Assembly (NCBI RefSeq): GCF_002556635.1
Contig: NZ_MWMO01000025.1
Coordinates: forward strand, 1-38,888
Length of the DNA: 38,888 bases
Source of the DNA: Novosphingobium sp. PC22D
GTDB lineage: Bacteria; Pseudomonadota; Alphaproteobacteria; Sphingomonadales; Sphingomonadaceae
Reading direction: 5' to 3'
The translations under genes and the position numbers were made by a program. The notes below the pieces were generated by a model. The model had not been told where the DNA came from, made no database searches, and saw only the letters and a list, made by a program, of their open reading frames with translations. The first letter of the stretch is position 1. Every line of letters starts with the position of its first letter. Positions 10,195 through 18,960 of this stretch are shown one piece after another.

Positions 10195-12414
10195 ATGAAA
10201 TTCGTTTATTTGGCGCCGCTCGTCGCGGCCGTTGGCGTGCCCGTGTTGGCACAGGAACGGGGGCAGGCGGGCCAGCCGGGCGGGCGGGATGACTCCATCA
10301 TCGTCAGAGGGACGCCGCAGGACCGCTATGACGTCGACAATGTCGATCAGCTTACCGGCATATCGCTCCATTTCCTTGAGCTGCCGCGTGTCGTCGAGAC
10401 CATTCCCGAGCAGGTTCTGCTCGACCAGAAGGTGACCGAGCTGGACGAAGCCTTGCGCAACGTTCCGGGCGTCAGCCTGGGTGACGGTTTCGGCGGAAGC
10501 AACAACGACTTCTATATTCGCGGGTTCCGTCGCAACACGGTCTATCGCGATGGACTTCGCACCGCTTCGAACTTCCGCGTCAACACCACAAATCTCCAGG
10601 CCGTCCGCGTGATCAAGGGGCCCGCGTCGATCACCTACGGACAAGTCGAACCGGGCGGACTCGTTGATATCATTACCAAGAAGCCGCTCGACGAGCAGCG
10701 CATCTACGCCGAGGCGCGGTTGGGTTCCTATGACAGCAGCCTGCTGCTGCTCGATTGGTCGCAGCCGCTTGGCGACAAGGCCGCGATCCGCATCAACGCC
10801 GCGACCGAGGATTCCGATTCCTTCCGCGACCTGTTCGACATCAGCCGGGACACGGTTTCGCTGACCGGCAGGTACGATTTCACCAACCGGACGCGGCTGA
10901 ACCTGTCCTATGAATATCGCGACGAGTTCCGCACCTTCGACCGCGGCACGATTACCGTGCCGACCCCGGGCGGACGCGAGATCGTGAACCGCCTTCTCGA
11001 CATTCCGATCTCCCGCCGCTTCGGCGAGGCCTACGAGCAATTCGACACCCAGGTGCAGTTCGCGACCGCCGACCTGACCCATGAATTCAACGACCGGTGG
11101 AGCATCCGCGTGGCGGGCGCATGGGAGCATTCGCGATCCGACGACCTCCAGTCACGCCCCGGATTCGTGCAGATATTCGATGAGAATGCCCCCATCCAGG
11201 ACGGCTTCTTCACCGGACCGGCGACGCCGAAAGACGTCTTCGACGCCCCGACCGACCAGGTCTTCCTGATCCGCCGGACCGACGGAAGCCAGGATCACAA
11301 GCAAACATCCTGGTACATCAACGCGCAGATCAACGGCGAATTTCTGACCGGCGGGATCCGGCATCGCGTCGCACTGGGCGGCAACTGGCGCTCGTTTCGC
11401 TCAAGCCGCTTTTTCGGCGCCTCGGCGATCACCAACGGCGTCCCTGTCGCCGATGGCGGCGGCGGACCGCTGTTCGATATCCAGAACCCCGTTTACGGCA
11501 CGCTTCCGGACGAAGTGTCCATCGCGGGGCTTTCCCCGATCATCGACAAGACCGTCGACTACGGCGCCTTCCTCAACGACTATATCGACATCACCAGCCG
11601 CCTCTCGCTGCTGCTGGGCGGCCGGGTCGATTTCTCCGACGTCGACCGCGGCGGCCCCGCCAAGACGGTGAGCGAATTCTCCCCGCAGCTCGCGCTGACT
11701 TACGATGTCGCCGCCAACGTGTCGGCCTTCGTCAGCTATGCCGAGGCGTTCCAGCCCAACACCGCGTTCATTCTCGATCCGAGCGGCGCGCCGTCCACCA
11801 GCGAACTGTTCGATCCGGAGGATTCCCGACAGTACGAAGCAGGCCTCAAGGCGCGGCTGCTCAGCGGCAATCTCAATGTCCAGGGCTCGATCTACAAGAT
11901 CGAAAAGACCAATGTCCTGTCGGTCGTCGACGGCGTGCCGCAGCTTACCGATGGCCAGGAGTCGAAGGGCTTCGAGATCAGCGCCAACGGCCAGCCGCTG
12001 CCCGGCCTCAACATCTGGGCCGGCTATGCCTATACCGACGCGGAGATCCTCACCGGCGCCGATAGCGGCAACCGTCCGACCAATGTCGCGAAGCATACGT
12101 TCAACCTGTGGATGAGCTATGAGCAGAAGGCGGGCACGCTGCGCGGCCTGGGCGCGGGGGCAGGCGCCTTCTACATGGCGGACCGCTACGGCGACGATGC
12201 CAATAGCTGGACGCTGGGCGACTACATGCTGGTCGACGGCTCGGTCTGGTACAATCTGCCGTTGGGCCTGTTCGAGCGAAGCAACAACGTGCGCCTGCAG
12301 CTCTCGGTGAAGAACATTCTCGACGAGGAGTATTATCCGGCGAGCGGCGGCGATCTTCGCGTCAGCATCGGCGCGCCGCGCACGGTCTTCGGATCCGTCG
12401 CGGTGACCTTCTGA
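10195..12414 (+). CDS. TonB-dependent siderophore receptor
   Basis: A 739-residue outer-membrane receptor. Residues 1-20 form a Sec signal peptide ending in VLAQ. The plug follows (about 30-160), with SIIVRG near a TonB-box position, LDEALRNVPGVSL, NDFYIRGF, and VRVIKGPASITYGQVEPGGLVDIITKKPL split over the plug end. The rest is a 22-strand-type beta barrel ending in the outer-membrane C-terminal signature VAVTF. The family is the FhuA/FcuA-like ferric-siderophore group. GGGGGAA precedes the ATG at 10195. A PepSY membrane protein follows after 7 bp, the classical pairing for siderophore import and reduction. The ligand cannot be read from the sequence. Confidence 0.93.
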   Translation: MKFVYLAPLVAAVGVPVLAQERGQAGQPGGRDDSIIVRGTPQDRYDVDNVDQLTGISLHFLELPRVVETIPEQVLLDQKVTELDEALRNVPGVSLGDGFGGSNNDFYIRGFRRNTVYRDGLRTASNFRVNTTNLQAVRVIKGPASITYGQVEPGGLVDIITKKPLDEQRIYAEARLGSYDSSLLLLDWSQPLGDKAAIRINAATEDSDSFRDLFDISRDTVSLTGRYDFTNRTRLNLSYEYRDEFRTFDRGTITVPTPGGREIVNRLLDIPISRRFGEAYEQFDTQVQFATADLTHEFNDRWSIRVAGAWEHSRSDDLQSRPGFVQIFDENAPIQDGFFTGPATPKDVFDAPTDQVFLIRRTDGSQDHKQTSWYINAQINGEFLTGGIRHRVALGGNWRSFRSSRFFGASAITNGVPVADGGGGPLFDIQNPVYGTLPDEVSIAGLSPIIDKTVDYGAFLNDYIDITSRLSLLLGGRVDFSDVDRGGPAKTVSEFSPQLALTYDVAANVSAFVSYAEAFQPNTAFILDPSGAPSTSELFDPEDSRQYEAGLKARLLSGNLNVQGSIYKIEKTNVLSVVDGVPQLTDGQESKGFEISANGQPLPGLNIWAGYAYTDAEILTGADSGNRPTNVAKHTFNLWMSYEQKAGTLRGLGAGAGAFYMADRYGDDANSWTLGDYMLVDGSVWYNLPLGLFERSNNVRLQLSVKNILDEEYYPASGGDLRVSIGAPRTVFGSVAVTF

Positions 12415-12421
12415 GCGGCTC

Positions 12422-13798
12422 GTGGCGACGTCGGTCAGCCCCGCCGCGCGCAAGGCCCCGGCCCGTAAGGCGTCGGGGCGCCGCCGCTGGTTCGAATGGC
12501 ATAGCTGGGTGGGCGTCGTCGCCGGGCTGCTGCTTTTCATCATCTGCTGGAGCGGGACTTTCGCCACGCTCTCGCGCGAACTCGACTGGCTGACGACGCC
12601 CGCGATGCGCGTAAGCGCGAGCGAGACGGCATCGCCGACCGTGGTCGATATCCATGACGCGGTGGCAAAGGCCATGCCGGAGGCTACGATCGCTTATGTC
12701 TGGCTATCGGATCAGCCGGGCTTCGCGCCGCTCGCCTATGCCAAAATGCCTGACCACACCTTGCGGCAGGTCTATGTCGATCCGGTTTCGCTGCGCGTGA
12801 CCGGCAGTACCTCGGCGGTCAACGTCCAGCGGTTCTTCCGCGACTTGCACATGGATTTCTTCGGCCTGCTCGGCTGGGGCAAGTTCGCGGTGTGCATCTT
12901 CGCGATCCCGCTGCTGATCTCGGCGGTGACGCCGCTGGTCTTCTACAAGCGATGGTGGCGGCGGTTCTTCGACCTGCGCACCGACAAGGGCGCCAAGGCG
13001 CTCTGGAGCAGCCTGCACAAACTGGCGGGATTGTGGAGCCTGTGGTTCGTCGCCGCCATCGGCATCACCGGCGCCTGGTATCTCTTCGAGGAAACGCGGA
13101 TCGAGGCGCTCGACGGGAAGTTCGCCTGGGTCGATTCCTATCCGCTCGCGGTGCATCCGCTGCCGCCGCTGCATCGTGCGGAGAGCGAAATGCTGCCTTT
13201 CGGCGAGCTCGTCGCTGCCGCGCGGCGCTATGCCCCCGAACTCGAGATCACCGGCGCGAGCACCGACCGCAACGGCTATTTCTATGTCGAGGGGAAAACG
13301 GACGCGCTGCTGGTGCGCGACCGGGCGAACAAGATGTACCTCGATCCGGCGAACGCCAGGCTGGTCTATTATCAGACGGCCGACGACCTTAGCGCCTATT
13401 GGCGCTGGTCCGACATGGCCGACCCCGTTCATTTCGGCACCTGGGGCGGCATGACGACGAAGATCGTCTGGTTCCTGTTCGGCCTCGCGCTTTCCGGCCT
13501 GTCGCTGACCGGTGGCTGGCTCCATGTGCAGCGAATGCAGCGCCAGGGGGCCGGCAGCCGATGGAGCGGCGCGGCGCTGGCGGCCGCCACGGGCATCGCG
13601 ATCACGCTGTTCTGTCTCGTGGTCGCCGTGCTGCGCGCCTTTCAGGCAAGTCCGGCCGGTACGGGCTATTGGCCGGACGTGACGCCGGGTACCGCCGTGA
13701 TCGCGCTGCTCTGGTTCGCCTCGACGCTCGCTGTCGGGATCACTTGGCTGGTTTGCTTGCGCCCCCGCCGATCGCCATCCGCGCGGGCAGTGCGCTGA
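12422..13798 (+). CDS. PepSY-associated TM-helix protein (putative ferric-siderophore reductase)
   Basis: A 458-residue inner-membrane protein. An Arg/Lys-rich start leads into a first membrane helix (WVGVVAGLLLFIICWSGTFA), then a periplasmic part. A second membrane helix follows near residues 155-175, another near 205-225 (SLWFVAAIGITGAWYLF), and a C-terminal group of three or four. Histidines near membrane edges (WHSW, LHMDFFG, LHKLAG, VHFGTWGG) are the usual candidate haem or metal ligands. PepSY-TM proteins next to TonB-dependent receptors are associated with reductive release of iron from siderophores. Start is GTG at 12422, 7 bp after the receptor stop, so the two are co-transcribed. 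Confidence 0.88.
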   Translation: MATSVSPAARKAPARKASGRRRWFEWHSWVGVVAGLLLFIICWSGTFATLSRELDWLTTPAMRVSASETASPTVVDIHDAVAKAMPEATIAYVWLSDQPGFAPLAYAKMPDHTLRQVYVDPVSLRVTGSTSAVNVQRFFRDLHMDFFGLLGWGKFAVCIFAIPLLISAVTPLVFYKRWWRRFFDLRTDKGAKALWSSLHKLAGLWSLWFVAAIGITGAWYLFEETRIEALDGKFAWVDSYPLAVHPLPPLHRAESEMLPFGELVAAARRYAPELEITGASTDRNGYFYVEGKTDALLVRDRANKMYLDPANARLVYYQTADDLSAYWRWSDMADPVHFGTWGGMTTKIVWFLFGLALSGLSLTGGWLHVQRMQRQGAGSRWSGAALAAATGIAITLFCLVVAVLRAFQASPAGTGYWPDVTPGTAVIALLWFASTLAVGITWLVCLRPRRSPSARAVR

Positions 13799-13861
13799 AG
13801 GCGACGGCTTCAACCCGAGCTGCGGCGGAACCGGCGCGGTTCGTTCCCTCCGATCGATCGG

Positions 13862-13933
13862 CCCGCCACCATCGGAGTGCTTGCAGGGCTTCGGGCCAGG
13901 CTTGAGGGCTTTGAGCGCGATATCTGTCAGCAT
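13862..13933 (-). pseudogene. Remnant of a tyrosine-integrase N-terminus
   Basis: Twenty-four codons on the minus strand open with ATG and read LTDIALKALKPGPKPCKHSD followed by GGG. This is the highly conserved start of P4-type/DUF4102 tyrosine integrases (LTDxAIRALKPGxKPxKLxDGGG). Immediately after the glycines the family pattern ends. It lies about 210 bp from the 3' end of tRNA-Pro, where integrative islands keep their integrase. The rest of the 347-bp gap 13799-14145 holds only a hairpin at 14027-14050. Confidence 0.7.
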
Positions 13934-14026
13934 TTCCGGCACTCCGGCGCATGCTGCACCTTGGTACCGTTCTTGGCACATCTCTTGGCTCAGCGTGATC
14001 GATGCCGAGAAACTGGGTGGAAATTG

Positions 14027-14050
14027 CATGGGCTGCAAGTCCAGCCCATG
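14027..14050 (-). terminator. Hairpin downstream of the tRNA pair
   Basis: CATGGGCTG (14027-14035) and CAGCCCATG (14042-14050) pair perfectly around a 6-nt loop, about 95 bp beyond the 3' end of tRNA-Pro in the direction of tRNA transcription. There is no T-run. It may end the tRNA transcript or be a relic of a mobile-element end. Confidence 0.4.
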
Positions 14051-14143
14051 GGTTCAGTGAAACTCTAAACCACTGAATTAGTTAAGTTGATGTGAGGCGA
14101 TGGGGACGCTTTGAGCGCCGCTGGAACGCCCTCGGAAAACGGT

Positions 14144-14222
<79 letters not shown>

Positions 14223-14245
14223 ACCCGTCGGCGGCCTCACGGCGG

Positions 14246-14321
14246 TGGTGGGCCCGGCAGGATTCGAACCCGCGACCTAGCCGTTATGAGCGGCCAGCTC
14301 TAACCGCTGAGCTACAGGCCC
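14246..14321 (-). tRNA. tRNA-Ile2 (CAT anticodon, lysidine type)
   Basis: A 76-nt cloverleaf on the minus strand with encoded CCA (14246-14248). The acceptor is GGGCCTG/CGGGCCC (one G-U pair) and the anticodon loop is CTCATAA. A CAT anticodon would suggest Met. However, the D-arm GGTTAGAGC and the segment GGCTAGGTCGC follow the Ile2 pattern, in which TilS converts C34 to lysidine to read AUA. Met elongator is the alternative. Confidence 0.9.
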
Positions 14322-14394
14322 CAATCCGCGAGACACGCCACGCCCGGCACAGCCATGCGGCACCGGGCACCGCGCGTTACCGTGTCGGGCGGCG

Positions 14395-15399
14395 CTAGGC
14401 AAGCACGACCGAGCCGACGATGTCGCCCACGCAGGCGGGGCGCACGCCGCGGCCTTCGAGATGCGCGAAAACCGCGCGCCACCAGTCGTAGAAGCGGTCG
14501 AGATCCCCGTCGGTGCGCACATAGGGCGTATGCCCGGGCGCCAGCGACGGGCTGTGAAACGAGTAGACGAGCACCGGCAACCGTTCGTCGAGCGCGATAT
14601 CGGTGCCGCGGATGGCTTCGTCGGCGGTGATTCCTTCGGGCGTGAGCGGAATGCGCTCGAGCAGCCCCGTTCGTGCGAGCACTCCCCGCAGCGAGGGCGC
14701 GCGCCACAAGTGCGGGTAGATCGTTTCGCCCAGTTCCCGCAGCGGCCCCCAGTAGACGGTGGTCAGCGGCAGTTCGAGCAGCGAGCGGCCATCGCCGATC
14801 CAGTAGGGATGCAGGGGATGCTTGCGGTAGTTGGGCCCGCCGCCGTTGCTGTAATCGAAGCGCGCCCGCACCGAACTGTCGATCGCCACGCCCGCCTCAC
14901 CCAGCAGCGCGGCGGTGCGCGGGCCGAGGCCATAGCGCCCGGCGCGATAGATCTTCGGCGCGACGCCGAGGTTGGCCACGATCGCGTCGCGCAGCCGCAT
15001 CAGCTTGGCGCGCTCCAGGTCGACCGGGAGGTTCCCGGCGTAGCTGTTGAATTCGTTGACCTCTTCCTCGAACGGCGGATTGACCCAGGGATGCAACTGG
15101 ATGCCGATCTCGGCGCGGCCGTCGCGCGCGGCGGTGCCGAGGATATCGGCGGCGATGCTGGAGGTGGCGATCGGATAGTCGATCATGTAGACCGGGACGA
15201 CGCCGAAGCCCTCGCAGAACTGCTGGAACTTCGCGAGCGCCGGGACCGAGGCGAGGCCGAAGGCCTCTCGCTGGATCGGCTTGTCCCAGTCGAACTCCTC
15301 TTCGACGTCGACGGTGACGACGAACCGCTGGCCGAAATCCTCACAAAACCGCGCGAAGTCGGAGTCCCCGGGCCGATCAAGAAGATTGCTGCCCGACAC
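14395..15399 (-). CDS. Polysaccharide deacetylase-family (WalW-like) protein
   Basis: A 334-residue protein of the NodB-like fold. The first conserved block VVTVDVEEEFDW supplies acidic metal/catalytic candidates. IGIQLHPWVNP gives the histidine of the metal site, YRAGRYGLGP is the next block, and LVYSFHSPSLAPGHTPYV gives the C-terminal histidine region. In sphingomonads close relatives are annotated WalW or polysaccharide deacetylase and lie near cell-envelope genes. No signal peptide is visible, so it would act in the cytoplasm or need another route. Start is GTG at 15399, 32 bp after the histidine kinase stop, probably one transcript. The substrate is unknown. Confidence 0.82.
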   Translation of the reverse strand: MSGSNLLDRPGDSDFARFCEDFGQRFVVTVDVEEEFDWDKPIQREAFGLASVPALAKFQQFCEGFGVVPVYMIDYPIATSSIAADILGTAARDGRAEIGIQLHPWVNPPFEEEVNEFNSYAGNLPVDLERAKLMRLRDAIVANLGVAPKIYRAGRYGLGPRTAALLGEAGVAIDSSVRARFDYSNGGGPNYRKHPLHPYWIGDGRSLLELPLTTVYWGPLRELGETIYPHLWRAPSLRGVLARTGLLERIPLTPEGITADEAIRGTDIALDERLPVLVYSFHSPSLAPGHTPYVRTDGDLDRFYDWWRAVFAHLEGRGVRPACVGDIVGSVVLA

Positions 15400-15431
15400 G
15401 CTTCGCTCACTCCCCCCGGCTGATCGCGGCC

Positions 15432-17297
15432 CTATCGTCCGATATCGGTCGACGCGGGCTCGTCGGCGCTATTGTCGACGGCAGCGACCGTCAACCCCGG
15501 GAGGGATAAGCGCAAGGCGTTACCATTTCTTTCCAGCGTGCCTCCGGCGCCGCGCGCTTCGGCCCGCGCGAGCCGCAAGGTGAACCTCAGCCCGAAACGT
15601 CCGGACAGGAGCGAATAGGGCTCGGACGTATCGAGACGTTCGCCGAACCCCAGGTCGGGATCGAGGTCGGCCAGCGCGCCGGGCAGCTCCATCTCGAGCA
15701 CCGCTTGCCCCGAGGCCGACCAGCCGCGGATCGCGAGCCGCTCGCCCGGTGCGCTGCGCCCGGCGAGCGCGGCGATCACGCGCCAGATCAGCCGTTCGCC
15801 GTCCTCCGCGCCGAGCGCGGCGAAAAGCGGTATGTCCAGCTCGTCGAGATCGAAGCCGCTGCCGCGCGGCCGGTTCCACTCGTCCAGCCGGGCGACGCAG
15901 CCGGTGACAACGTCCGCCAGATCGCACGATCCGCCCGTGAGCGAGGTGGCCCCGCCTTCCAGTTTGACCGCGCGTTCCAGCTCGTCGAAACCGGCGAGGA
16001 TCTGGGCGATATCGCCGGCGACATTGGCGGCGAGCGCGCGATAGTCGTGCGGGACCGGGCCGAACAGGCTCTGCTGGATCACTTCGGCGGACATCTGGAT
16101 CGCGTTCGCGGGGGTGCGCAGCTCGTGCAGCACCTGACGCATCAGATCGGGTTCGGAGTGTGCGGGGCGATCCGCGCGGGCAGACTGGCCGTGTGGCTCG
16201 CTCGCCCGGCGCAGGCGACCGAGATAGCCGGCGAAGTGCCCGGTCTGTCCGTCGAACTGAGGCGCGGCGTCGAGCAGCCAGTCTCCCGCGACCGGAGCCG
16301 CGCCGACGATCCGTGCCGGCGCGTTGCGGATCGGCTGGCGATGGCGGAGCGAGGCCACGATTCCTCCCCGCGCAGGCGGGGCCGGGCTGTCGAATTGGTC
16401 GAGCCGCAGCCCCACCACCATCGGTGCGGCAGTCGGCTCGGCCCAGGACAGGCGGCCCTGCGCGTCGGCGGTGAAGTCGAACACCTCGACCAGCGGCATG
16501 CTCGCCACTTGCCCGTCGTCGAGCGGCAGGCGCGGGTCGTCGTGTGGTGGCGTCGGAGAGGGCGTCGAGGCGCGGGTGGCGCGGAAAGCCTCGATGCGGC
16601 GCACGATGTCGCCGATACCGGCTTCGCGCGCTTCGCGATCGGCCTGAGGCGTAAGCTTGGGCTCGAAAGCGACGACGTTCTCGTGGCGCGCGCGCGCGGC
16701 GTGCGCGTCCGACTCGTTCTCGGCCGCCGCGCCGCACTCGCATACTGCTCGGTTTGCGGTCGCTTGGCTCTGTTCGTCGACGACCGCGAGGCGCGGCGGA
16801 TCGACGGCTTCGGAGGCCGTGGACCCGGTTGCGGCGGGAGTGGCCGTCAGCGGCTGGGCCGGGGGCAGGCCGCGGTCGGCGATGCCGAGACGGTCGAGCA
16901 GGGCCAGCACGCGGCCGGGCAGGTCGCGGCGGTGGCGCAGGATGCCGCGCGCGCGGACCGGCAGGGCCGGTATCAGGTCGAGCCACTGTGCCTCGCTGAG
17001 GCGCCCGGCACGCACCGCTGCGGTCGCGACGTCGGGTGGCTCGAGCGCCAGCCGGGCAAGGAGGTCGGGGTTGCGGATCGTCGTGCCGGGTTCCTCGAGC
17101 ACGCGCGCGCGGCGCGCGGCAGGCAGGTGTTTCGCGAGTTCGTCGAGCCGGGCATAGGCGGCGTCGGCGACCGCGTCGCTGATCTCGCCGTCGGCGCGGC
17201 CGAGAATGTCGAGCAATTGCCGGAACTGAACCCATGCGAGCGCTTCGCTCTTCACCGGCAGGCGCAGTACCGTGGCGAGGCGATCGTCGAAATGCAT
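15432..17297 (-). CDS. Soluble HisKA-type histidine kinase-like protein, degenerate ATPase domain
   Basis: A 621-residue protein without membrane segments. Residues 1-180 are helical. A low-complexity region rich in Pro and Ala follows, then a PAS-like segment (about 260-350). The dimerisation/phospho-acceptor helix has H391 in VLHELRTPANAIQMSAEVIQ. The C-terminal third should be the HATPase_c domain, but the N-box asparagine is not seen (RLIWRVIAALAG), nor is a DxGxG motif (PDLGFGERLD). Only a G2-like FGLRFTLRLARAEA remains. It may be a receiver, scaffold or phosphatase rather than an active kinase. No response regulator lies next to it. It heads a two-gene unit with the deacetylase and is divergent from the Lrp gene across 231 bp. 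Confidence 0.8.
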   Translation of the reverse strand: MHFDDRLATVLRLPVKSEALAWVQFRQLLDILGRADGEISDAVADAAYARLDELAKHLPAARRARVLEEPGTTIRNPDLLARLALEPPDVATAAVRAGRLSEAQWLDLIPALPVRARGILRHRRDLPGRVLALLDRLGIADRGLPPAQPLTATPAATGSTASEAVDPPRLAVVDEQSQATANRAVCECGAAAENESDAHAARARHENVVAFEPKLTPQADREAREAGIGDIVRRIEAFRATRASTPSPTPPHDDPRLPLDDGQVASMPLVEVFDFTADAQGRLSWAEPTAAPMVVGLRLDQFDSPAPPARGGIVASLRHRQPIRNAPARIVGAAPVAGDWLLDAAPQFDGQTGHFAGYLGRLRRASEPHGQSARADRPAHSEPDLMRQVLHELRTPANAIQMSAEVIQQSLFGPVPHDYRALAANVAGDIAQILAGFDELERAVKLEGGATSLTGGSCDLADVVTGCVARLDEWNRPRGSGFDLDELDIPLFAALGAEDGERLIWRVIAALAGRSAPGERLAIRGWSASGQAVLEMELPGALADLDPDLGFGERLDTSEPYSLLSGRFGLRFTLRLARAEARGAGGTLERNGNALRLSLPGLTVAAVDNSADEPASTDIGR

Positions 17298-17528
17298 TCA
17301 GGCTCCGCAAGGCCCCGTTGGGGCGTGGGCCCGGGGGAAGTATCCAATGGTAGTCGCCAACCTCTTATCTAGCAAAGCGCGGGCCATCGGAAGCGCGGTG
17401 GCGAATAGCGTTGCAAAGCGGGACGATTACGCTAGAGAACAATAATATTACCAGCGTCACGCATCGGCACTTGGGTAAATTGCGGAATGCGGCCTTGGCG
17501 CGACACGCTGGCACGTTAGGACTGCAAC

Positions 17529-17993
17529 ATGATCAACCTCGACGAAATCGATCGCAAACTGCTCGCCGAGTTGCAGGCGGAGGGCCGGATCACCAACGTC
17601 GAGTTGGCCCAGCGGGTCGGGCTCACCGCGCCGCCGTGCCTGCGCCGCGTGCGCAGCCTTGAGGAAGAGGGCATTATTCGCGGCTATCATGCGGATCTCG
17701 ATGCCTCCAAGCTCGGTTTCACGATCACGGTATTCGCGCTCGTCAGCCTCAAGAGCCAGGCCGAGGAGGCGCTGCGCCAGTTCGAAGAGCATATGCGCGG
17801 TCTGCCCGAAGTGCGCGAATGCCACATGCTTAACGGCGAAATCGACTTCATCCTCAAGATTGTCAGCCGCGATCTCCAGAGTTTCCAGGAATTTCTCACT
17901 TCCAAGCTCACTCCCGCGCCCAACGTCGACAGCGTCAAAACCTCGCTGACCATCCGCACCGCCAAATCGACGCCGGGCGTTCCGCTCGGCTGA
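17529..17993 (+). CDS. Lrp/AsnC-family transcriptional regulator
   Basis: A 154-residue protein. Residues 1-60 form the Lrp winged HTH (DEIDRKLLAELQAEGRITNV, then ELAQRVGLTAPPCLRRVRSL). Residues 65-145 form the RAM ligand-binding/oligomerisation domain (ITVFALVSLKSQ, then CHMLNGEIDFILKIVSRDL). The length is standard. It probably senses an amino acid, but the ligand and targets cannot be inferred. The ATG at 17529 fits the family start. The upstream 231 bp contains an AT-rich patch (AACAATAATATTACC near 17437-17451) that could be a promoter or operator shared with the divergent kinase gene. It ends 6 bp from the convergent aroQ. Confidence 0.95.
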   Translation: MINLDEIDRKLLAELQAEGRITNVELAQRVGLTAPPCLRRVRSLEEEGIIRGYHADLDASKLGFTITVFALVSLKSQAEEALRQFEEHMRGLPEVRECHMLNGEIDFILKIVSRDLQSFQEFLTSKLTPAPNVDSVKTSLTIRTAKSTPGVPLG

Positions 17994-17999
17994 TTCGGT

Positions 18000-18437
18000 C
18001 TAGAGCGCGGCGGCGGCATCGAGCGCGAGCAGATAGCCGCGCGCGCCGAACCCGCAAATCGTGCCTTTCGCCGCCATGCCGACGAAGCTCTTGTGGCGGA
18101 AGGCCTCGCGGGCGTGCGGATTCGACAAGTGGACTTCCACCACCGGCGTGCGGATCGAGCGAATCGCGTCGTAGAGCGCGACGCTGGTGTGGGTGAACGC
18201 GCCCGCGTTGAGCAACACCGCCTGCGCGCCGTCGGCCTGGGCTTCGTGGAGCCAGTCGATCAGGTGTCCTTCGTGATTCGACTGGCGCATCTCGATCGCG
18301 CAGCCGATCTCCTGCGCGCGGTCTTCGAGCATGCCGGCGATGTCGTCGAGCGTGTCCGACCCGTAGATCTCGGGCTCGCGCAGGCCGAGCAGGTTGAGGT
18401 TGGGACCGTTGAGGACGTAGATCAGCTTTTCGGCCAT
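18000..18437 (-). CDS. aroQ: Type II 3-dehydroquinate dehydratase
   Basis: A 145-residue dodecameric enzyme of the shikimate pathway that removes water from 3-dehydroquinate. Visible motifs are VLNGPNLNLLGLREPEIYG with the catalytic tyrosine (near Y25), RQSNHEGHLIDWLHEA, LNAGAFTHTSVALYDA with the catalytic-site Asn and His, and VVEVHLSNPHAREAFRHKS. The length matches the family. ATG at 18437. It is convergent with the Lrp gene and follows the lipoprotein gene in the same direction. Confidence 0.97.
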   Translation of the reverse strand: MAEKLIYVLNGPNLNLLGLREPEIYGSDTLDDIAGMLEDRAQEIGCAIEMRQSNHEGHLIDWLHEAQADGAQAVLLNAGAFTHTSVALYDAIRSIRTPVVEVHLSNPHAREAFRHKSFVGMAAKGTICGFGARGYLLALDAAAAL

Positions 18438-18505
18438 GAGCGTTCTTTCCCGATTTGCGCCGCGGACCTAGCCGCTGCCCGGGGCAGGAGGCAAGCGGGA
18501 CGGGC

Positions 18506-18877
18506 TCAGGATTCGGTGTAAGCGCCCGTGTCGCCGCCCGGGGCGGTGAGCATGCCCACCTCTGCCGAGGACACATCGACCTCGGGGCTCGAGCCCATGG
18601 CCTCGTCGCCGTCGGCATTCTCCTCGGGCGCGGGATCATAGGGCTCGGTGTCGCCCTCGCTGTTGTAGAATTCGGCCAACGCGCTCCTGTCAGAAGCGGC
18701 TTGCGCCTTCTCCGCTTCGCGTTGCGCCCGCTCGGCGGCGGCGTTGGCCTCGCGCGCTTCCTGTTTGGCGGCGGCGAGCTGTTCGGCGAGTTCGCGCTCG
18801 CGAGCGTGATCGGCGCAGCCGCCGAGTGCGAGCGCGCAGAGGCTAACCAGCACCACTCGTGCCGCGATGCGCTTCAC
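18506..18877 (-). CDS. Putative coiled-coil lipoprotein
   Basis: A 123-residue product with a GTG start at 18877. The N-terminus is a lipoprotein signal (MKRIAARVV, hydrophobic run, lipobox LGGC with Cys21). Residues 27-65 are an Ala/Glu/Arg-rich heptad stretch predicted to be a coiled coil. The remaining acidic tail is unstructured and rich in Glu, Asp and Gly. An envelope-anchored structural or spacer role is possible; no family is recognised. It is 68 bp upstream of aroQ and could share its transcript. Confidence 0.6.
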   Translation of the reverse strand: MKRIAARVVLVSLCALALGGCADHARERELAEQLAAAKQEAREANAAAERAQREAEKAQAASDRSALAEFYNSEGDTEPYDPAPEENADGDEAMGSSPEVDVSSAEVGMLTAPGGDTGAYTES

Positions 18878-18960
18878 TTCCCATGCTCCGTTGCGGCCGA
18901 GCGTCGGCCGGATAGCTGGCTGACCCTAGCCGCGAAGTCCTTATGTTTCGCTAAGAGGCG

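Noticed and set aside
12704..14038. A 444-codon minus-strand frame reaching from the PepSY gene to the tRNAs
   Set aside because: Only its 24-codon stretch at 13862-13933 looks like protein (integrase start); the rest is antisense to the PepSY gene.
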